A DNA stretch of 64,000 nucleotides from Acinetobacter sp. WU_MDCI_Axc73 (GCF_025562455.1 NZ_JAHPRO010000014.1:37001-101000); one strand, 5' to 3'; positions 18,174 to 28,034 are shown, numbered from the stretch's first letter. Numbers and translations are program-made. Notes: a model not told the origin generated them from the letters alone.

Positions 18174-18207
18174 AATGTTTTCCAAAATCCCAAATGAGGA
18201 GAGTTAA

Positions 18208-18453
18208 ATGACTAAACCAACAGATTATGATGATCATGCGTCATTTTCCGCACCCATTGAAGATTTGCAAGTCCGAATTGCATTTTTGGACGAATTAGTT
18301 GAGCAGTTAAATACTCAATTGGCCGTTCAATCTAAGGAACTTGCTGATTTAAAAAAACAAATGCAGCTTTTGTATCAACGTGTTGAAGCTTCAGATTTAT
18401 CTGAAGGAATTGCACCGTTTGATCCTTTGAGTAATAAACCGCCGCATTATTAA
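18208..18453 (+). CDS. slyX: SlyX family protein
   Basis: An 81-residue, mostly coiled-coil protein. It matches SlyX in length, in the core IEDLQVRIAFLDELVEQLN, and in the C-terminal PPHY. The function is not established; SlyX is often beside slyD or fkpA elsewhere but here lies divergent from uup. GAGGAG precedes the ATG. Confidence 0.85.
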   Translation: MTKPTDYDDHASFSAPIEDLQVRIAFLDELVEQLNTQLAVQSKELADLKKQMQLLYQRVEASDLSEGIAPFDPLSNKPPHY

Positions 18454-18499
18454 TATGTATTTTGTTTTCATTGAATGTTAAACCAAAGTGATTTTCACC

Positions 18500-19513
18500 A
18501 TGAAAAATGTTGTTGTAATTGATCTTGAAAAAAATCCACTCCAAGCCAAGACGCTACGCGCCTATATTGAAAATGATCAATTGGTTTATCTATTTAATTT
18601 AATGGGTCATTTTGATTATTCATTGGAAGATATGACTGAGTTTTCTGGTTGGGTCAGCTCAGGTTTTATTATGATTTTGGATGCCCCTGTCACTTCAAGA
18701 AAAGAGTTTGGATATGCCATGATTGCAGGACAGTTACTGGCTTTAACTGAGGAAAATATTGAAATTGATTTGATTTCAAATCATAAAGAAATTCTGACTT
18801 TCATTGAAATTTTACAAAATTCAGGACGAAAGGTTCACTTACATCGGGCAGATAAAAGCAAGAAATCTGAATACAGCTTACCTACATCGACAAGTTTTCA
18901 AACGCAGCCGATATTAATGCAAGTCAAAAAATATTGCGATGCATTAGCCAGTACGAAGGGTTTACCAACGACTCTAGAGGGATTGCAAAACTCGATTTCA
19001 AATATTCTTAAATGTACTAATGAGCAAACTTCACAAATGGTTGCGATGTTGATCAATTTAAAAATCATTAGACAAGATACGTCGAAAGTAAGTTTTCGTA
19101 AAAAGATTTTGAAGCAATGGAGCAGTTTTGATTTAAATCAAAATAAAAAGCATGAAAAGAAAGCTTTGGAAGAATCTCACCCGACTACATTAAAAGGAAA
19201 AACTCAAACGGTCGCTATGCCACAAGTCGTAGTTGGCGATGTAGATAGCATTATGCAGTTTTTACAACAGCAGCAAGCAGTTACAGAAGGACCTTTTCCA
19301 CCTGAACTTGATGAATTGCAATGGCAAGTATTACAAAAACTGGATGAGCTTCAACACGATCGTCCCAAAGATATTTTTAGTTTAAGAGATCAGTTACACC
19401 GTTGGTTTCCTAAAGCAGATATTCAAATGCTCATGAAATCATTGCTAGATAAAGGTTATATTCAACTTGAAGATGACCAGTTACATTATACTGCGCAGAT
19501 GGTGATTCATTGA
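18500..19513 (+). CDS. Uncharacterised protein, possible nuclease-like N-domain and winged-helix C-domain
   Basis: A 337-residue soluble protein that I do not recognise. Residues 1-115 look like an alpha/beta domain. It opens with a hydrophobic strand and acidic residue (VVVIDLEKNP) and ends DLISNHKEILTFIEILQNSGRKVHL. This order recalls PIN/NYN-type folds, but the catalytic acidic set is not clear. The middle (about 125-190) and the last 70 residues (DELQWQVLQKLDEL...YIQLEDDQLHY) look like helical or winged-helix modules. A GTG at 18488 is an alternative start; neither has a good ribosome site. It lies 46 bp after slyX. Confidence 0.6.
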   Translation: MKNVVVIDLEKNPLQAKTLRAYIENDQLVYLFNLMGHFDYSLEDMTEFSGWVSSGFIMILDAPVTSRKEFGYAMIAGQLLALTEENIEIDLISNHKEILTFIEILQNSGRKVHLHRADKSKKSEYSLPTSTSFQTQPILMQVKKYCDALASTKGLPTTLEGLQNSISNILKCTNEQTSQMVAMLINLKIIRQDTSKVSFRKKILKQWSSFDLNQNKKHEKKALEESHPTTLKGKTQTVAMPQVVVGDVDSIMQFLQQQQAVTEGPFPPELDELQWQVLQKLDELQHDRPKDIFSLRDQLHRWFPKADIQMLMKSLLDKGYIQLEDDQLHYTAQMVIH

Positions 19514-19605
19514 TTTTATAAAATAAAAGCACCATTAATAATGAAAAACTTGCGTTTTATATTGTGCTTATGCAAATCTAATAATAGAACATGACAGGGT
19601 TAAGT

Positions 19606-20055
19606 ATGGAACATTTAGGTTTATGGGTGGCGATCATTATCGTCGTTTTTGTTTTAGGCTCAATTTTTGGCTTACGTGTAAGTCCGCGTGAAAAAGCTTT
19701 AGGATTGATGCGAGACAAAGCACGTAAAATGGGTTTGCATCCTCGCTTAGTTGCTGCGCCTGAATGGACAAAAATTCCGAAAGCTACTGAGGATCGTGCC
19801 AGTATGGTGGCGTATTACAGTGTCTTAATTCCAGAAGCTCGATTACCATTAATGCGCGCTCGTGTCGTGGATGGTCATATTAATGTGATTGAAGGAGATC
19901 AGAAATTTAATGATTCTCCCATTGCATTAAAAGGGATTTATGCTATTGATATGCAGGCAAACTGTGTGGGCTTGTATTGGGATGAAGAAACGGATCTTAA
20001 AGCCACACAACTTGAAGACATGAAAGCGTATTTATTACAACTCGCTACGGTCTAA
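19606..20055 (+). CDS. Single-pass membrane protein, unknown function
   Basis: A 149-residue protein with one N-terminal transmembrane helix (about 5-24) and a cytoplasmic-looking domain starting SPREKALGLMRDKARKMGLHPRLV. Not assigned to a named family. ATG 19606 is favoured over ATG 19591 because AGGG lies 7 nt before it. It ends 33 bp before topA and is probably cotranscribed with it. Confidence 0.7.
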   Translation: MEHLGLWVAIIIVVFVLGSIFGLRVSPREKALGLMRDKARKMGLHPRLVAAPEWTKIPKATEDRASMVAYYSVLIPEARLPLMRARVVDGHINVIEGDQKFNDSPIALKGIYAIDMQANCVGLYWDEETDLKATQLEDMKAYLLQLATV

Positions 20056-20088
20056 CTCTTTATTTACCAACAGGAATATCAGTTTATT

Positions 20089-22734
20089 ATGGCGAATGCC
20101 CCTCGATCCACAAGCAAAAAAAGCACGGCAGCATCTTCTGAGTCTGCTGCTAATAAACGTGCCTTAGTGATTGTGGAGTCGCCTGCGAAAGCGAAAACTA
20201 TTAATAAATACTTAGGTTCACAATATATTGTTAAATCTTCTGTAGGTCATGTTCGTGATTTACCTACAGGTGGTTCAGCTAAATCCAGTGAGAAAAAGCC
20301 AGCAACGCGTGCCAAATTGACTGCCGAAGAAAAAGAGCAAAAAGCACAAAATGCGTTAATCAATCGTATGGGTGTAGATCCTGAACACGACTGGAAAGCA
20401 CATTATGAAGTGCTACCTGGCAAAGAACACGTGGTTGCGGAGCTTAAAAAACTGGCCTCTCAGGTGGATGAAGTTTATCTCGCAACGGACTTGGACCGTG
20501 AAGGAGAAGCGATTGCTTGGCATTTAAAAGAGGTGATTGGCGGTGATGACAGTCGTTATCAACGTGTCGTATTTAATGAAATCACCAAAAATGCCATTCA
20601 GGAAGCCTTTAAGCATCCTTCACGTCTCGATACCAATAAAGTCAATGCACAACAGGCACGTCGTTTTCTCGATCGTGTCGTTGGCTTTATGATTTCACCA
20701 TTGCTTTGGGAAAAGATTGCTCGAGGTCTTTCTGCTGGGCGAGTTCAGTCCGTTGCAGTGAAACTGGTGGTTGAGCGTGAACGTGATATTCGTGCATTTA
20801 TTCCAGAAGAATACTGGCAGATTTTTGCTGATACGCTGTCTAAAAAAGAGCAGATTCGTCTAGAAGCATTTAGACAGGCAGGTAAGACGCTTAAACTCAG
20901 AAACAAAGCTGAAACGGATGCTGTTTTAAATCTGCTTAAGGATGCTGAGTATAAAGTTGCACAGCGTGAGGATAAACCGACCAAGGTGAATCCGAGCGCA
21001 CCATATATCACTTCGACTTTGCAACAAGCAGCCAGTACCCGACTTGGTTTTTCAGTGAAAAAGACCATGACGCTGGCGCAGCGTTTGTACGAAGGTGGTT
21101 TTATTACCTATATGCGTACCGACTCGACCTTTTTGAGTGATGATGCGGTCAATATGGTGCGTGATCACATTCAGCAAAACTATGGTGATAAATACGTACC
21201 TGCCAAACCAAACCGTTATGGCAATAAAGCGGGTGCACAAGAAGCCCACGAAGCGATTCGTCCTTCCAATGTAGCTTTAACAGGTGACCAGCTTGCAGGA
21301 ATGGAGCGTGATGCACAGCGTTTGTATGACCTAATCTGGCGTCAATTTGTCGCCTGTCAAATGACACCTGCTGAATATTTATCCTCTACCTTGACCGTTG
21401 ATGCCAATAATGTTGAATTACGTGCTAAAGGTCGTACCTTAGTGTTTGATGGCTTTACCCGAGTTCGTGGTGCCAACAAATCTGACGATGATGTGTTATT
21501 GCCTGCGGTAAAAGTGGGTGAGGTTCTAAAACTCGAAAAACTAGATCCAAGTCAGCATTTTACCAAGCCACCTGCACGATTTACTGAAGCTTCTTTGGTG
21601 AAAGAATTGGAGAAGCGCGGAATTGGTCGTCCATCGACTTATGCAGCGATTATTTCTACGATTCAGGATCGTGGTTATGTCAAACTTGAAAATCGTCGCC
21701 TGTTTGCAGAGAAAATGGGTGAGATTGTCACTGACCGGCTCGATGAAAGCTTTAATAACCTGATGAATTATGCGTTCACCGCAGATCTTGAAGGTCAATT
21801 AGACCGAGTCGCGACAGGTGATCGTAATTGGAAAGAGTTACTCGACAGTTTCTATGGTGACTTTAAAAACCGTTTGAATACTGCTGCTAGCGCAGAAGGT
21901 ATGCGACGCAATCAACCGATTGAAGTACCCGATGTGGCATGTCAATTGTGTAGTCGTCCGATGCAAATCCGCACAGGAACCACAGGTGTATTCTTAGGTT
22001 GTTCAGGTTATAACCTGCCACCGAAAGAACGTTGTAAAGGGACACTTAATCTTACACCAGTTGAGTCACTGGCTGCATTTTCTGATGATGATGCTGCTGA
22101 AACTGCTGATTTGATGTCAAAGCATCGTTGTCCGAAATGCGGTACAGCCATGGATAGTTATGTCATTGATGGTGGTCGTAAGCTCCATGTCTGTGGTAAT
22201 AATCCAGACTGCGATGGCTATGAAGTTGAAGAAGGTGAGTTCAAAATTAAGGGCTATGATGGTCCAACTATTCCATGTGATAAATGTGATGGTGAAATGC
22301 AGTTGAAAACTGGGCGATTTGGACCGTATTTTGCCTGTACCAACTGTGACAATACGCGTAAAGTCCTGAAAAATGGACAACCTGCGCCACCGCGTGTAGA
22401 TCCGATCAAGATGGAACATTTACGTTCAGTCAAACACGATGATTATTTTGTGTTGCGTGATGGTGCGGCAGGCCTTTTTCTTGCAGCCAGCAAATTTCCG
22501 AAAATTCGTGAAACGCGCGCGCCAAAAGTTGCTGAGTTACGTACAGTTGCTGAGCAGCTTGATCCAAAATATCAATACTTGTTACAAGCACCTGATGCCG
22601 ACCCTGAAGGTAATCCGACTTTGATCAAGTTTAGCCGTAAAAATCAGGCGCAATATATTGGTTCTGAAACACCTGAAGGTAAACAGACCAAGTGGAGTCT
22701 GGTGTATCAGGATGGGAAATGGGCTGAGGCTTAA
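20089..22734 (+). CDS. topA: DNA topoisomerase I
   Basis: Relaxes negatively supercoiled DNA (type IA). The 881-residue protein has an N-terminal Toprim domain ([19 protein letters not shown] and [13 protein letters not shown]). The catalytic Tyr341 is in ITYMRTDST, and the [17 protein letters not shown] motif is present. C-terminal zinc-ribbon repeats include [17 protein letters not shown] and CDKCDGEM. About 20 Ala/Ser/Lys-rich residues precede the Toprim domain. Length is normal for gammaproteobacteria. A long hairpin follows the stop. Confidence 0.97.
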   Translation: MANAPRSTSKKSTAASSESAANKRALVIVESPAKAKTINKYLGSQYIVKSSVGHVRDLPTGGSAKSSEKKPATRAKLTAEEKEQKAQNALINRMGVDPEHDWKAHYEVLPGKEHVVAELKKLASQVDEVYLATDLDREGEAIAWHLKEVIGGDDSRYQRVVFNEITKNAIQEAFKHPSRLDTNKVNAQQARRFLDRVVGFMISPLLWEKIARGLSAGRVQSVAVKLVVERERDIRAFIPEEYWQIFADTLSKKEQIRLEAFRQAGKTLKLRNKAETDAVLNLLKDAEYKVAQREDKPTKVNPSAPYITSTLQQAASTRLGFSVKKTMTLAQRLYEGGFITYMRTDSTFLSDDAVNMVRDHIQQNYGDKYVPAKPNRYGNKAGAQEAHEAIRPSNVALTGDQLAGMERDAQRLYDLIWRQFVACQMTPAEYLSSTLTVDANNVELRAKGRTLVFDGFTRVRGANKSDDDVLLPAVKVGEVLKLEKLDPSQHFTKPPARFTEASLVKELEKRGIGRPSTYAAIISTIQDRGYVKLENRRLFAEKMGEIVTDRLDESFNNLMNYAFTADLEGQLDRVATGDRNWKELLDSFYGDFKNRLNTAASAEGMRRNQPIEVPDVACQLCSRPMQIRTGTTGVFLGCSGYNLPPKERCKGTLNLTPVESLAAFSDDDAAETADLMSKHRCPKCGTAMDSYVIDGGRKLHVCGNNPDCDGYEVEEGEFKIKGYDGPTIPCDKCDGEMQLKTGRFGPYFACTNCDNTRKVLKNGQPAPPRVDPIKMEHLRSVKHDDYFVLRDGAAGLFLAASKFPKIRETRAPKVAELRTVAEQLDPKYQYLLQAPDADPEGNPTLIKFSRKNQAQYIGSETPEGKQTKWSLVYQDGKWAEA

Positions 22735-22751
22735 GTCGTTAATAAATGAAT

Positions 22752-22780
22752 GATAAAGGCGAATAAAATTCGCCTTTATC
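22752..22780 (+). terminator. Hairpin after topA
   Basis: A perfect 12-bp stem: GATAAAGGCGAA (22752-22763) pairs with TTCGCCTTTATC (22769-22780) around TAAAA. No U-tract follows, so it may be a weak terminator or an mRNA-stabilising 3' end. Confidence 0.6.
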
Positions 22781-22811
22781 ATATCTAGAGTAAAAATAAT
22801 CTGAGATAGAA

Positions 22812-23021
22812 ATGGACATTAAAATAAAAAAATGAGCAGTTCTAATCGATGCTGACAATTCTTCAGTAAATTCTATGGAGTCGATTCTTGAGGAAGTTGC
22901 GAAATATGGTATTGCGAGTGTAAAGCGAGTCTATGGAGATTGGAGTAGTGAGTCTTTAAAAAAATGGCGTGATGTTTTACTTCCACATGCCATTATGGTC
23001 GCGCAAAATGATCAGGTTTGA
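22812..23021 (+). pseudogene. Remnant of an NYN/LabA-type (DUF88-like) protein gene
   Basis: Between topA and the next gene, one frame reads MDIKIKK, then an in-frame TGA (22833-22835), then AVLIDADNSSVNSMESILEE and on through KYGIASVKRVYGDWSSESLKKW to a stop at 23019. This is the N-terminal half of NYN-domain proteins of the LabA/MARF1 type, including the catalytic-type IDADN motif. The downstream half of the domain (SSDSDF-type motif) is missing. An early stop plus loss of about half the protein marks a decayed gene. These families are putative RNases. Confidence 0.7.
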
Positions 23022-23100
23022 TAAAAATGCTTCATCTCTTCGAAGCCAAGGTAGAGGATAGTCAAATGTATCTCAAAAAACTAAAAAATAAAGCAACTCA

Positions 23101-23877
23101 ATGAAGCCACGCACAAACTCATTCTGGAAAATAATACGTGTAAGTATTCTATTACTCATTTTGTTGATAGTCCTGATCAATAACTGGCGTGATCAAAATC
23201 AAAACTGGAACCAACCGATTGTGGTGATGTTACATCCCATTAATGCCGATGGTCAGCCATCGACTGACCAATATATTCAGCATTTACGACTTTCACAGTT
23301 CATTGAGATAAAAACATATTTAGAACAGCAATCTGCAAATTATCGACAGCCAATTTTCGTTATGATGAAACTGGGGCGAACGTTAAATGCTAAACCACCA
23401 CGAGTTCCTGAAGAATCATCCATTTTAAAAGTCATGTGGTGGAGTCTCAAATTTAGGTTTTATGCGTGGCAACAACGAAAATCTGAAGATCAGCATGCAT
23501 CTGTGACCTTATATCTGAACTATTATGATCCTCAATACATCAATCAACTTAAGCATTCAACTGCTTTGGAAAAAGGAAGAATAGGATCAGTCAATTTATT
23601 TGCTTCAAAAAAACAAGATCCACAAAATAATATTGTCCTGACACATGAGTTATTACATGCATTTGGAGCAACAGATAAATATAATTTACAAACAGGGCAA
23701 CCCATTTATCCAATTGGCTATGCGAAACCTGAACAGCAACCGCGCTATCCGCAAAAACAGGCTGAATTAATGGCGGGGAAAATTCCTGTTTCCGATGATC
23801 AAAATAAGATGCCTGAAAGTCTTAAAAATACAAGGATTAATCGTTTAACTGCTCAGGAAGTGGGGTGGTTAAACTAA
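23101..23877 (+). CDS. Membrane-anchored putative zinc metalloprotein (HELLH)
   Basis: A 258-residue protein with one N-terminal membrane anchor (about 11-27) and a periplasmic domain, not assigned to a named family. The HExxH motif is at 182-186 (LTHELLHAFGATDKYN). The DKY shortly after could supply a third ligand, as in metzincin-like or M10/M54-like folds. The strand before it (GSVNLFAS) and the conserved-looking tail (RINRLTAQEVGWLN) are further features. It is probably a peptidase or pseudo-peptidase; the substrate is unknown. It lies after the NYN remnant and has no strong ribosome site. Confidence 0.65.
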   Translation: MKPRTNSFWKIIRVSILLLILLIVLINNWRDQNQNWNQPIVVMLHPINADGQPSTDQYIQHLRLSQFIEIKTYLEQQSANYRQPIFVMMKLGRTLNAKPPRVPEESSILKVMWWSLKFRFYAWQQRKSEDQHASVTLYLNYYDPQYINQLKHSTALEKGRIGSVNLFASKKQDPQNNIVLTHELLHAFGATDKYNLQTGQPIYPIGYAKPEQQPRYPQKQAELMAGKIPVSDDQNKMPESLKNTRINRLTAQEVGWLN

Positions 23878-24041
23878 GTCCATTTTAATTTTTATAGGAT
23901 AACAAGAGCTGAAAGAAATATAAATTTGTGGATAACTTTAAGGATATCCCCAACGCGATTGGGCGATCCAGACGCAGTTTTTATACAGACAATTGCATGT
24001 AATTTATTCAATATAAAGGCATATTCATTACAACGAGATTA

Positions 24042-24620
24042 ATGATGAAAACAGTGGGCAATGATTTAATAAGAAATGAACTGCATCAACAACGAAAATG
24101 GTATCTTTTATTTGGTATTCTATTGATCATTTTTGGGATCATTTTACTGGGTTCACTCGCTATCGCGACTTACTCTGTGATTTTGCTGTTTGGTGCATTG
24201 ATGATGATTGGTGGTGTATTACATCTTATTGCTGCATTTAAATTTTTTGAAGGTGGTAGTCGCTGGCTTTGGGCATTATTTGGTGTGTTATATTTGTTGG
24301 CGGGTTATTATGCGTTTAAAACACCCATAACGACAGCGATTGTTCTGACTAACTTGCTGGCTATATTTTTGGTTATCGCTGGAATCTTTCGCACGGTCAA
24401 CGCATTTATTTTGAAATCAATACCAGGTTGGGGGTGGACATTATTTTCAGGAATTCTGACTTTTGTAACAGGCGTACTAATTTTAATGTCACCTGATGCG
24501 CCATTTTGGGTACTTGGGCTATTTTTGGCAGTGGATATTCTATTTCAAGGGATTAACTATTTGAGTTTAGCTTCTGCGATAAAACATTTGCCGCATAGCT
24601 CCACTACAACAACATTTTAA
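24042..24620 (+). CDS. HdeD-like membrane protein (DUF308)
   Basis: A 192-residue protein with six predicted membrane helices in three repeated pairs. It has the DUF308/HdeD repeat pattern (LLFGALMMIGGVLHLIAAF, LLAIFLVIAGIFRTVNAF, WVLGLFLAVDILFQGINYL). HdeD in E. coli is linked to acid resistance at high density; the role here is unknown. Two consecutive ATG codons (24042, 24045) could each start it. Followed by a strong terminator. Confidence 0.82.
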   Translation: MMKTVGNDLIRNELHQQRKWYLLFGILLIIFGIILLGSLAIATYSVILLFGALMMIGGVLHLIAAFKFFEGGSRWLWALFGVLYLLAGYYAFKTPITTAIVLTNLLAIFLVIAGIFRTVNAFILKSIPGWGWTLFSGILTFVTGVLILMSPDAPFWVLGLFLAVDILFQGINYLSLASAIKHLPHSSTTTTF

Positions 24621-24657
24621 GTTTGACCAAAGCTTAAAAAAACAGGTTTAACCGCGT

Positions 24658-24697
24658 AAGAATAGACTCTGCTACACTAGGGTCTATTCTTTTTTTA
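24658..24697 (+). terminator. Terminator after hdeD-like gene, overlapping a possible promoter
   Basis: AAGAATAGACTCT (24658-24670) pairs with AGGGTCTATTCTT (24679-24691), 13 bp with one G-T, followed by seven T. The loop and flanks contain TGCTACACT (24670-24678), an extended -10 that could start the helicase mRNA. Confidence 0.8.
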
Positions 24698-24708
24698 TAT
24701 TTGTTCTT

Positions 24709-26679
24709 ATGAGTTTTGAGCAGTTAATTGGCGAGTTAAATCCCCAACAGCGTCGAGCCGCTACGACAGGCGCTCAGCATTGTCTGGTTTTGGCAGGTGC
24801 AGGCTGTGGTAAAACTAAAACTATTGTAGCGCGGGCTGCTCATTTAATTCACACAAGTGCATCAGCAGATCAGATTCAAATTTTGACTTTCACTCGTCGT
24901 GCAGCCAGTGAAATTGTGACTCGCGTAGAGCAGCATTTGGGTACGCCTGCAAAAGGGTTACGTGCCTCGACATTTCACACGTTTTGTATGTATCTGTTAC
25001 GTCGAAATCCTCAGGCTTTTGGTTTGGGGCAATTCACGATTATCGATCGGGATGATCAAATGCTGATGTTTCGTTTATTGCGTGGCAAAGATAAAGAAAA
25101 TGGCTTACCCAAAGCTGCTCAGCTTTGTGATGTATATTCCTATGCGCGTAATACGCAGTCAAAATTATCCGATGCCTTAATCAAGCAATTACCAGATGCA
25201 ATGGAATATAAGGCTCAGATTGCTGAACTGATGCAGGTTTATGAGCAACGTAAACATGAGCGAAACTTTCTGGATTATGATGATATTTTGGCAATCGTTG
25301 CGGTCAATTTGCAAAACTCACCTGAATTAGTCAAATGGGTGACTAAGTTTTGCAAGGTTTTATTGGTTGATGAAATGCAGGATACCAATCCTTTGCAATG
25401 GGCGATTTTGCAGCCACTAATTGATCATGTGAGTTTATTTTGCGTGGGAGATGATGCCCAATCAATTTATGGTTTTCGTGGTGCCGATTTTGAAAATATT
25501 CATCACTTTAAAGAACGTATTCCCGATGCCGAGGTGTTAACGTTAGAAGAAAATTATCGTTCTACACAGGAAATACTTGATATCTCAAACTGGCTTTTGG
25601 CGCATAGTCCAATTGCTTATGATAAGCAGCTTAAAGCGCACCGTGGTCATGGTTTAAAGCCTCAGTTGCATATTTTTAATAATGAGTTTGAAGAAGCCAA
25701 TTGGATTGCACAAAATTTGCTTCTGCGTGAGCAGCAAGGTGCTCACTGGAACGAACATATGATTCTCGTTCGTTCTGGGTTTTCAGCACGTTACCTTGAA
25801 GGTGCTTTTATTTCAAGTAATATCCCATACCGTTTCATTGGTGGCGTGAAACTGCTTGAATCTGCGCATGTCAAAGATGTTTTAAGTATGTTGCGTGTGG
25901 TGATTAATCCACAAGATGATATTGCGTGGATGCGATTTTTAACGCTCTGGAATGGTGTCGGTGATGTAGGAGCCAGTAAACTAGCGCATGAATTGATTGC
26001 TTTGCCAGATATTGAAGCGCGTTGTGAACGCTTGGAGCGTCACGGCAAAGTAGCAGCATCGGCAATTTTAATTTTAAAACAACTGGATGTGCTGCAACAA
26101 CATGTTGAAGCCTCAATTTCGTTAGCATTGGAGGCATTATCTGAACAGTTGGAACAAAACTATAAAACTCAGGACTGGTCGCGCCGAGCCAAGGATTTTG
26201 ACTTGGTCAAACAGTTGGGACGCAAGCATGGTGCATTATCTGAATTTTTAGAAGAATATGTATTAGAGCCGATTTCTATTTCTGAGATTGAGCGATCAGG
26301 TGATCAGGACTTAGTAACAATCATTACGATTCACTCGGCCAAAGGTGCTGAACAGAAAGTCTGTTATGTACCACATGTTTCGCCAAATTCTTATCCACAT
26401 GCGCGTGCGCAGGGTAATTTTGATGAGGTTGAGGAAGAGCGCCGTGTACTTTATGTTGCATTAACGCGTGCTGAAAACGAATTGATAATCACTAGGCAGA
26501 ACTATAATACTTGGTCGCAGGATCAGTATGATGAGCAAGGGCGTAAAATTGAAAGTTATTTCTTTAACGATTTACCGCAAACGCTTGTTGAGGCAGAAAT
26601 TCATCAAACCGTGCCAAGATTTCCACAAAAAGCGAAAGTTCGGCAGAAACGATTTAGTTTTGGGATCGATCTCGATTAA
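24709..26679 (+). CDS. UvrD/Rep-type superfamily 1 DNA helicase
   Basis: A 656-residue ATP-dependent 3'-5' DNA helicase. Walker A is GAGCGKTK (30-37). Motif II is LLVDEMQDTN, motif III DDAQSIYGFRGAD, and motif IV-like LEENYRST. Motif V is TIHSAKGAEQKVCYVPHV and motif VI EEERRVLYVALTRAENEL. It is close to Rep in length and order but is not clearly Rep, UvrD or PcrA. No Shine-Dalgarno precedes the ATG, which lies 11 bp after the U-tract of the hdeD-side hairpin. Role likely in replication restart or repair. Confidence 0.88.
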   Translation: MSFEQLIGELNPQQRRAATTGAQHCLVLAGAGCGKTKTIVARAAHLIHTSASADQIQILTFTRRAASEIVTRVEQHLGTPAKGLRASTFHTFCMYLLRRNPQAFGLGQFTIIDRDDQMLMFRLLRGKDKENGLPKAAQLCDVYSYARNTQSKLSDALIKQLPDAMEYKAQIAELMQVYEQRKHERNFLDYDDILAIVAVNLQNSPELVKWVTKFCKVLLVDEMQDTNPLQWAILQPLIDHVSLFCVGDDAQSIYGFRGADFENIHHFKERIPDAEVLTLEENYRSTQEILDISNWLLAHSPIAYDKQLKAHRGHGLKPQLHIFNNEFEEANWIAQNLLLREQQGAHWNEHMILVRSGFSARYLEGAFISSNIPYRFIGGVKLLESAHVKDVLSMLRVVINPQDDIAWMRFLTLWNGVGDVGASKLAHELIALPDIEARCERLERHGKVAASAILILKQLDVLQQHVEASISLALEALSEQLEQNYKTQDWSRRAKDFDLVKQLGRKHGALSEFLEEYVLEPISISEIERSGDQDLVTIITIHSAKGAEQKVCYVPHVSPNSYPHARAQGNFDEVEEERRVLYVALTRAENELIITRQNYNTWSQDQYDEQGRKIESYFFNDLPQTLVEAEIHQTVPRFPQKAKVRQKRFSFGIDLD

Positions 26680-26737
26680 ACTGTTTCATATATTCAAAGT
26701 TTCAATGCGTAGTTCACGCTGTCTAAAAGGTTAAATC

Positions 26738-26977
26738 ATGAAAATCCTCGTCCGTAATCTTGAACGTTCCATTACTGAACAGGAACTGCTTGAGCTGTTT
26801 CAACCTTTTGGGCAAGTAGAGTCTTGTGTATTGGTCATGGATCCAGCCACAGGTAAATCCAAAGGCTTTGGTTTTGTGGAAATGCCACATGCGCGAGAAG
26901 CCATCAAAGCAATTAAAGGTTTGAATACCTTTAAAGTTAAAGGTGCTGGGATTCGAGTTAAAGCAACAGAGAGCTGA
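26738..26977 (+). CDS. RNA-binding protein with one RRM domain
   Basis: A 79-residue protein that is essentially one RNA recognition motif: RNP2 is ILVRNL (3-8) and RNP1 is KSKGFGFVEM (about 45-54). Single-RRM bacterial proteins bind single-stranded RNA and are often cold-induced; the function here is unknown. AAAGG lies upstream of the ATG, and the gene follows the helicase by 58 bp. A short T-rich hairpin at 26974-26990 overlaps its stop. Confidence 0.9.
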   Translation: MKILVRNLERSITEQELLELFQPFGQVESCVLVMDPATGKSKGFGFVEMPHAREAIKAIKGLNTFKVKGAGIRVKATES

Positions 26978-27101
26978 AAATTTTTTTCAGAACTTTTTGT
27001 TGTTTGGCAGATGCTCTTTTCGATTTGAAAAAGTTGTGGAATTGCCTCGTATCCAGTTAAGCTAATGTATAGCATTCGTTGAGTTCAGTTAAGGAAAAAT
27101 C

Positions 27102-27605
27102 ATGTCTCGTGTTGCTCGTTATCATGCCGATCGTACCAATCAAAAGTTGTATTTTGCACGTCTGGCGTGTCAACAAGCCGAGCAAATTGAACACGTACAA
27201 CAAGCACAAGCTTATCGAGAAACCGCTGTGTTTCATTTACACGGTGCAGTGCTGGCTTTTTTACAAGAGTTAGTACGTTATTATCGCTTAACAGATCTGC
27301 AACCGACACTAAAATCGATTGAAGATAAAATGGCTGAGAAAGGGCAGGTGTCGCCTGAGGTTCTTGTTCTTCAGCAACTCGCGAAAGATGGTTTTATTGC
27401 TGAACTTAAACGGGCTTATCGGATGTGCCAATACGCACCTGAACCCACTGAACCTAGGCCTGAAGAAGAAACTTCTTCTCACTTGATTATTAAAGTCACA
27501 CAAGGTCCACAATCATGGTTGCCTGATGTCAAAATTCTACGTGAGTGGCATCGTGAGTTAAGTCATCTGATAGATGGCTTTCGCAATGAAATGGTCGAAT
27601 TTTAA
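27102..27605 (+). CDS. Conserved protein of unknown function
   Basis: A 167-residue soluble, mainly helical protein (MSRVARYHADRTNQKLYFARLAC...FLQELVRYYRLTD). Similar proteins occur in Acinetobacter and Pseudomonas, but I know no function. A Pro/Glu-rich linker (about 111-124, EPTEPRPEEET) splits a helical N-terminal domain from a short C-terminal one (SWLPDVKILREWHRELSHLI). A good AAGGA site precedes the ATG. Confidence 0.75.
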   Translation: MSRVARYHADRTNQKLYFARLACQQAEQIEHVQQAQAYRETAVFHLHGAVLAFLQELVRYYRLTDLQPTLKSIEDKMAEKGQVSPEVLVLQQLAKDGFIAELKRAYRMCQYAPEPTEPRPEEETSSHLIIKVTQGPQSWLPDVKILREWHRELSHLIDGFRNEMVEF

Positions 27606-27749
27606 ACTCGATTATTATCCTGATGATTATAAATTACTGACCCTATGCTTATAGAGAACTTGAAATTTGCTGCAAGAGTTCCTATATATAAATCTCACAC
27701 AGCGCAAAGTGCAATTGCCCTTTGCCGCCATGTTGAACATGGAGGATTT

Positions 27750-28028
27750 ATGTCTATACAACAGTTGAAAGAATTATTTGGTAGCCAGGAAGCCATTCTG
27801 GAACTGGTTCAACTTGAAGGCGGTGAATTGGCACTGCGAAATGCTGATTCTGAACAGGAACCTTTGGTCAAGATTCAGTTTAATGATGAAGTGAAAGCAC
27901 TTCTTGGAGATCAAACTCCAATGGTTGCCCAACATATGATTCAGGCTGCGTTATTTGGTTTGCTGGAAAAACAGATGAATCAATGGCAGGCTGAAGTGGT
28001 GGATGAACAACCACAATATCTCAGTTAA
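27750..28028 (+). CDS. Small conserved protein, unknown function
   Basis: A 92-residue protein, not recognised: MSIQQLKELFGSQEAILELVQLEGG, then a segment rich in acidic residues, with no membrane segment. ATG 27750 is chosen over the upstream in-frame ATG 27645 because GGAGGA stands 3 nt before it, and the upstream 35 codons look non-coding. Ends at a strong terminator. Confidence 0.7.
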   Translation: MSIQQLKELFGSQEAILELVQLEGGELALRNADSEQEPLVKIQFNDEVKALLGDQTPMVAQHMIQAALFGLLEKQMNQWQAEVVDEQPQYLS

Positions 28029-28034
28029 AAAATG

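Noticed and set aside
20745..21068. 107-codon open frame antisense to topA
   Set aside because: Lies fully within the conserved topA coding region and has no independent features.
23927..23935. TGTGGATAA, a perfect DnaA-box sequence
   Set aside because: A single copy without AT-rich unwinding region or partner boxes; expected by chance.
26974..26990. CTGAAAA / TTTTCAG hairpin at the end of the RRM gene
   Set aside because: Only a weak AT-rich stem that overlaps the stop codon.
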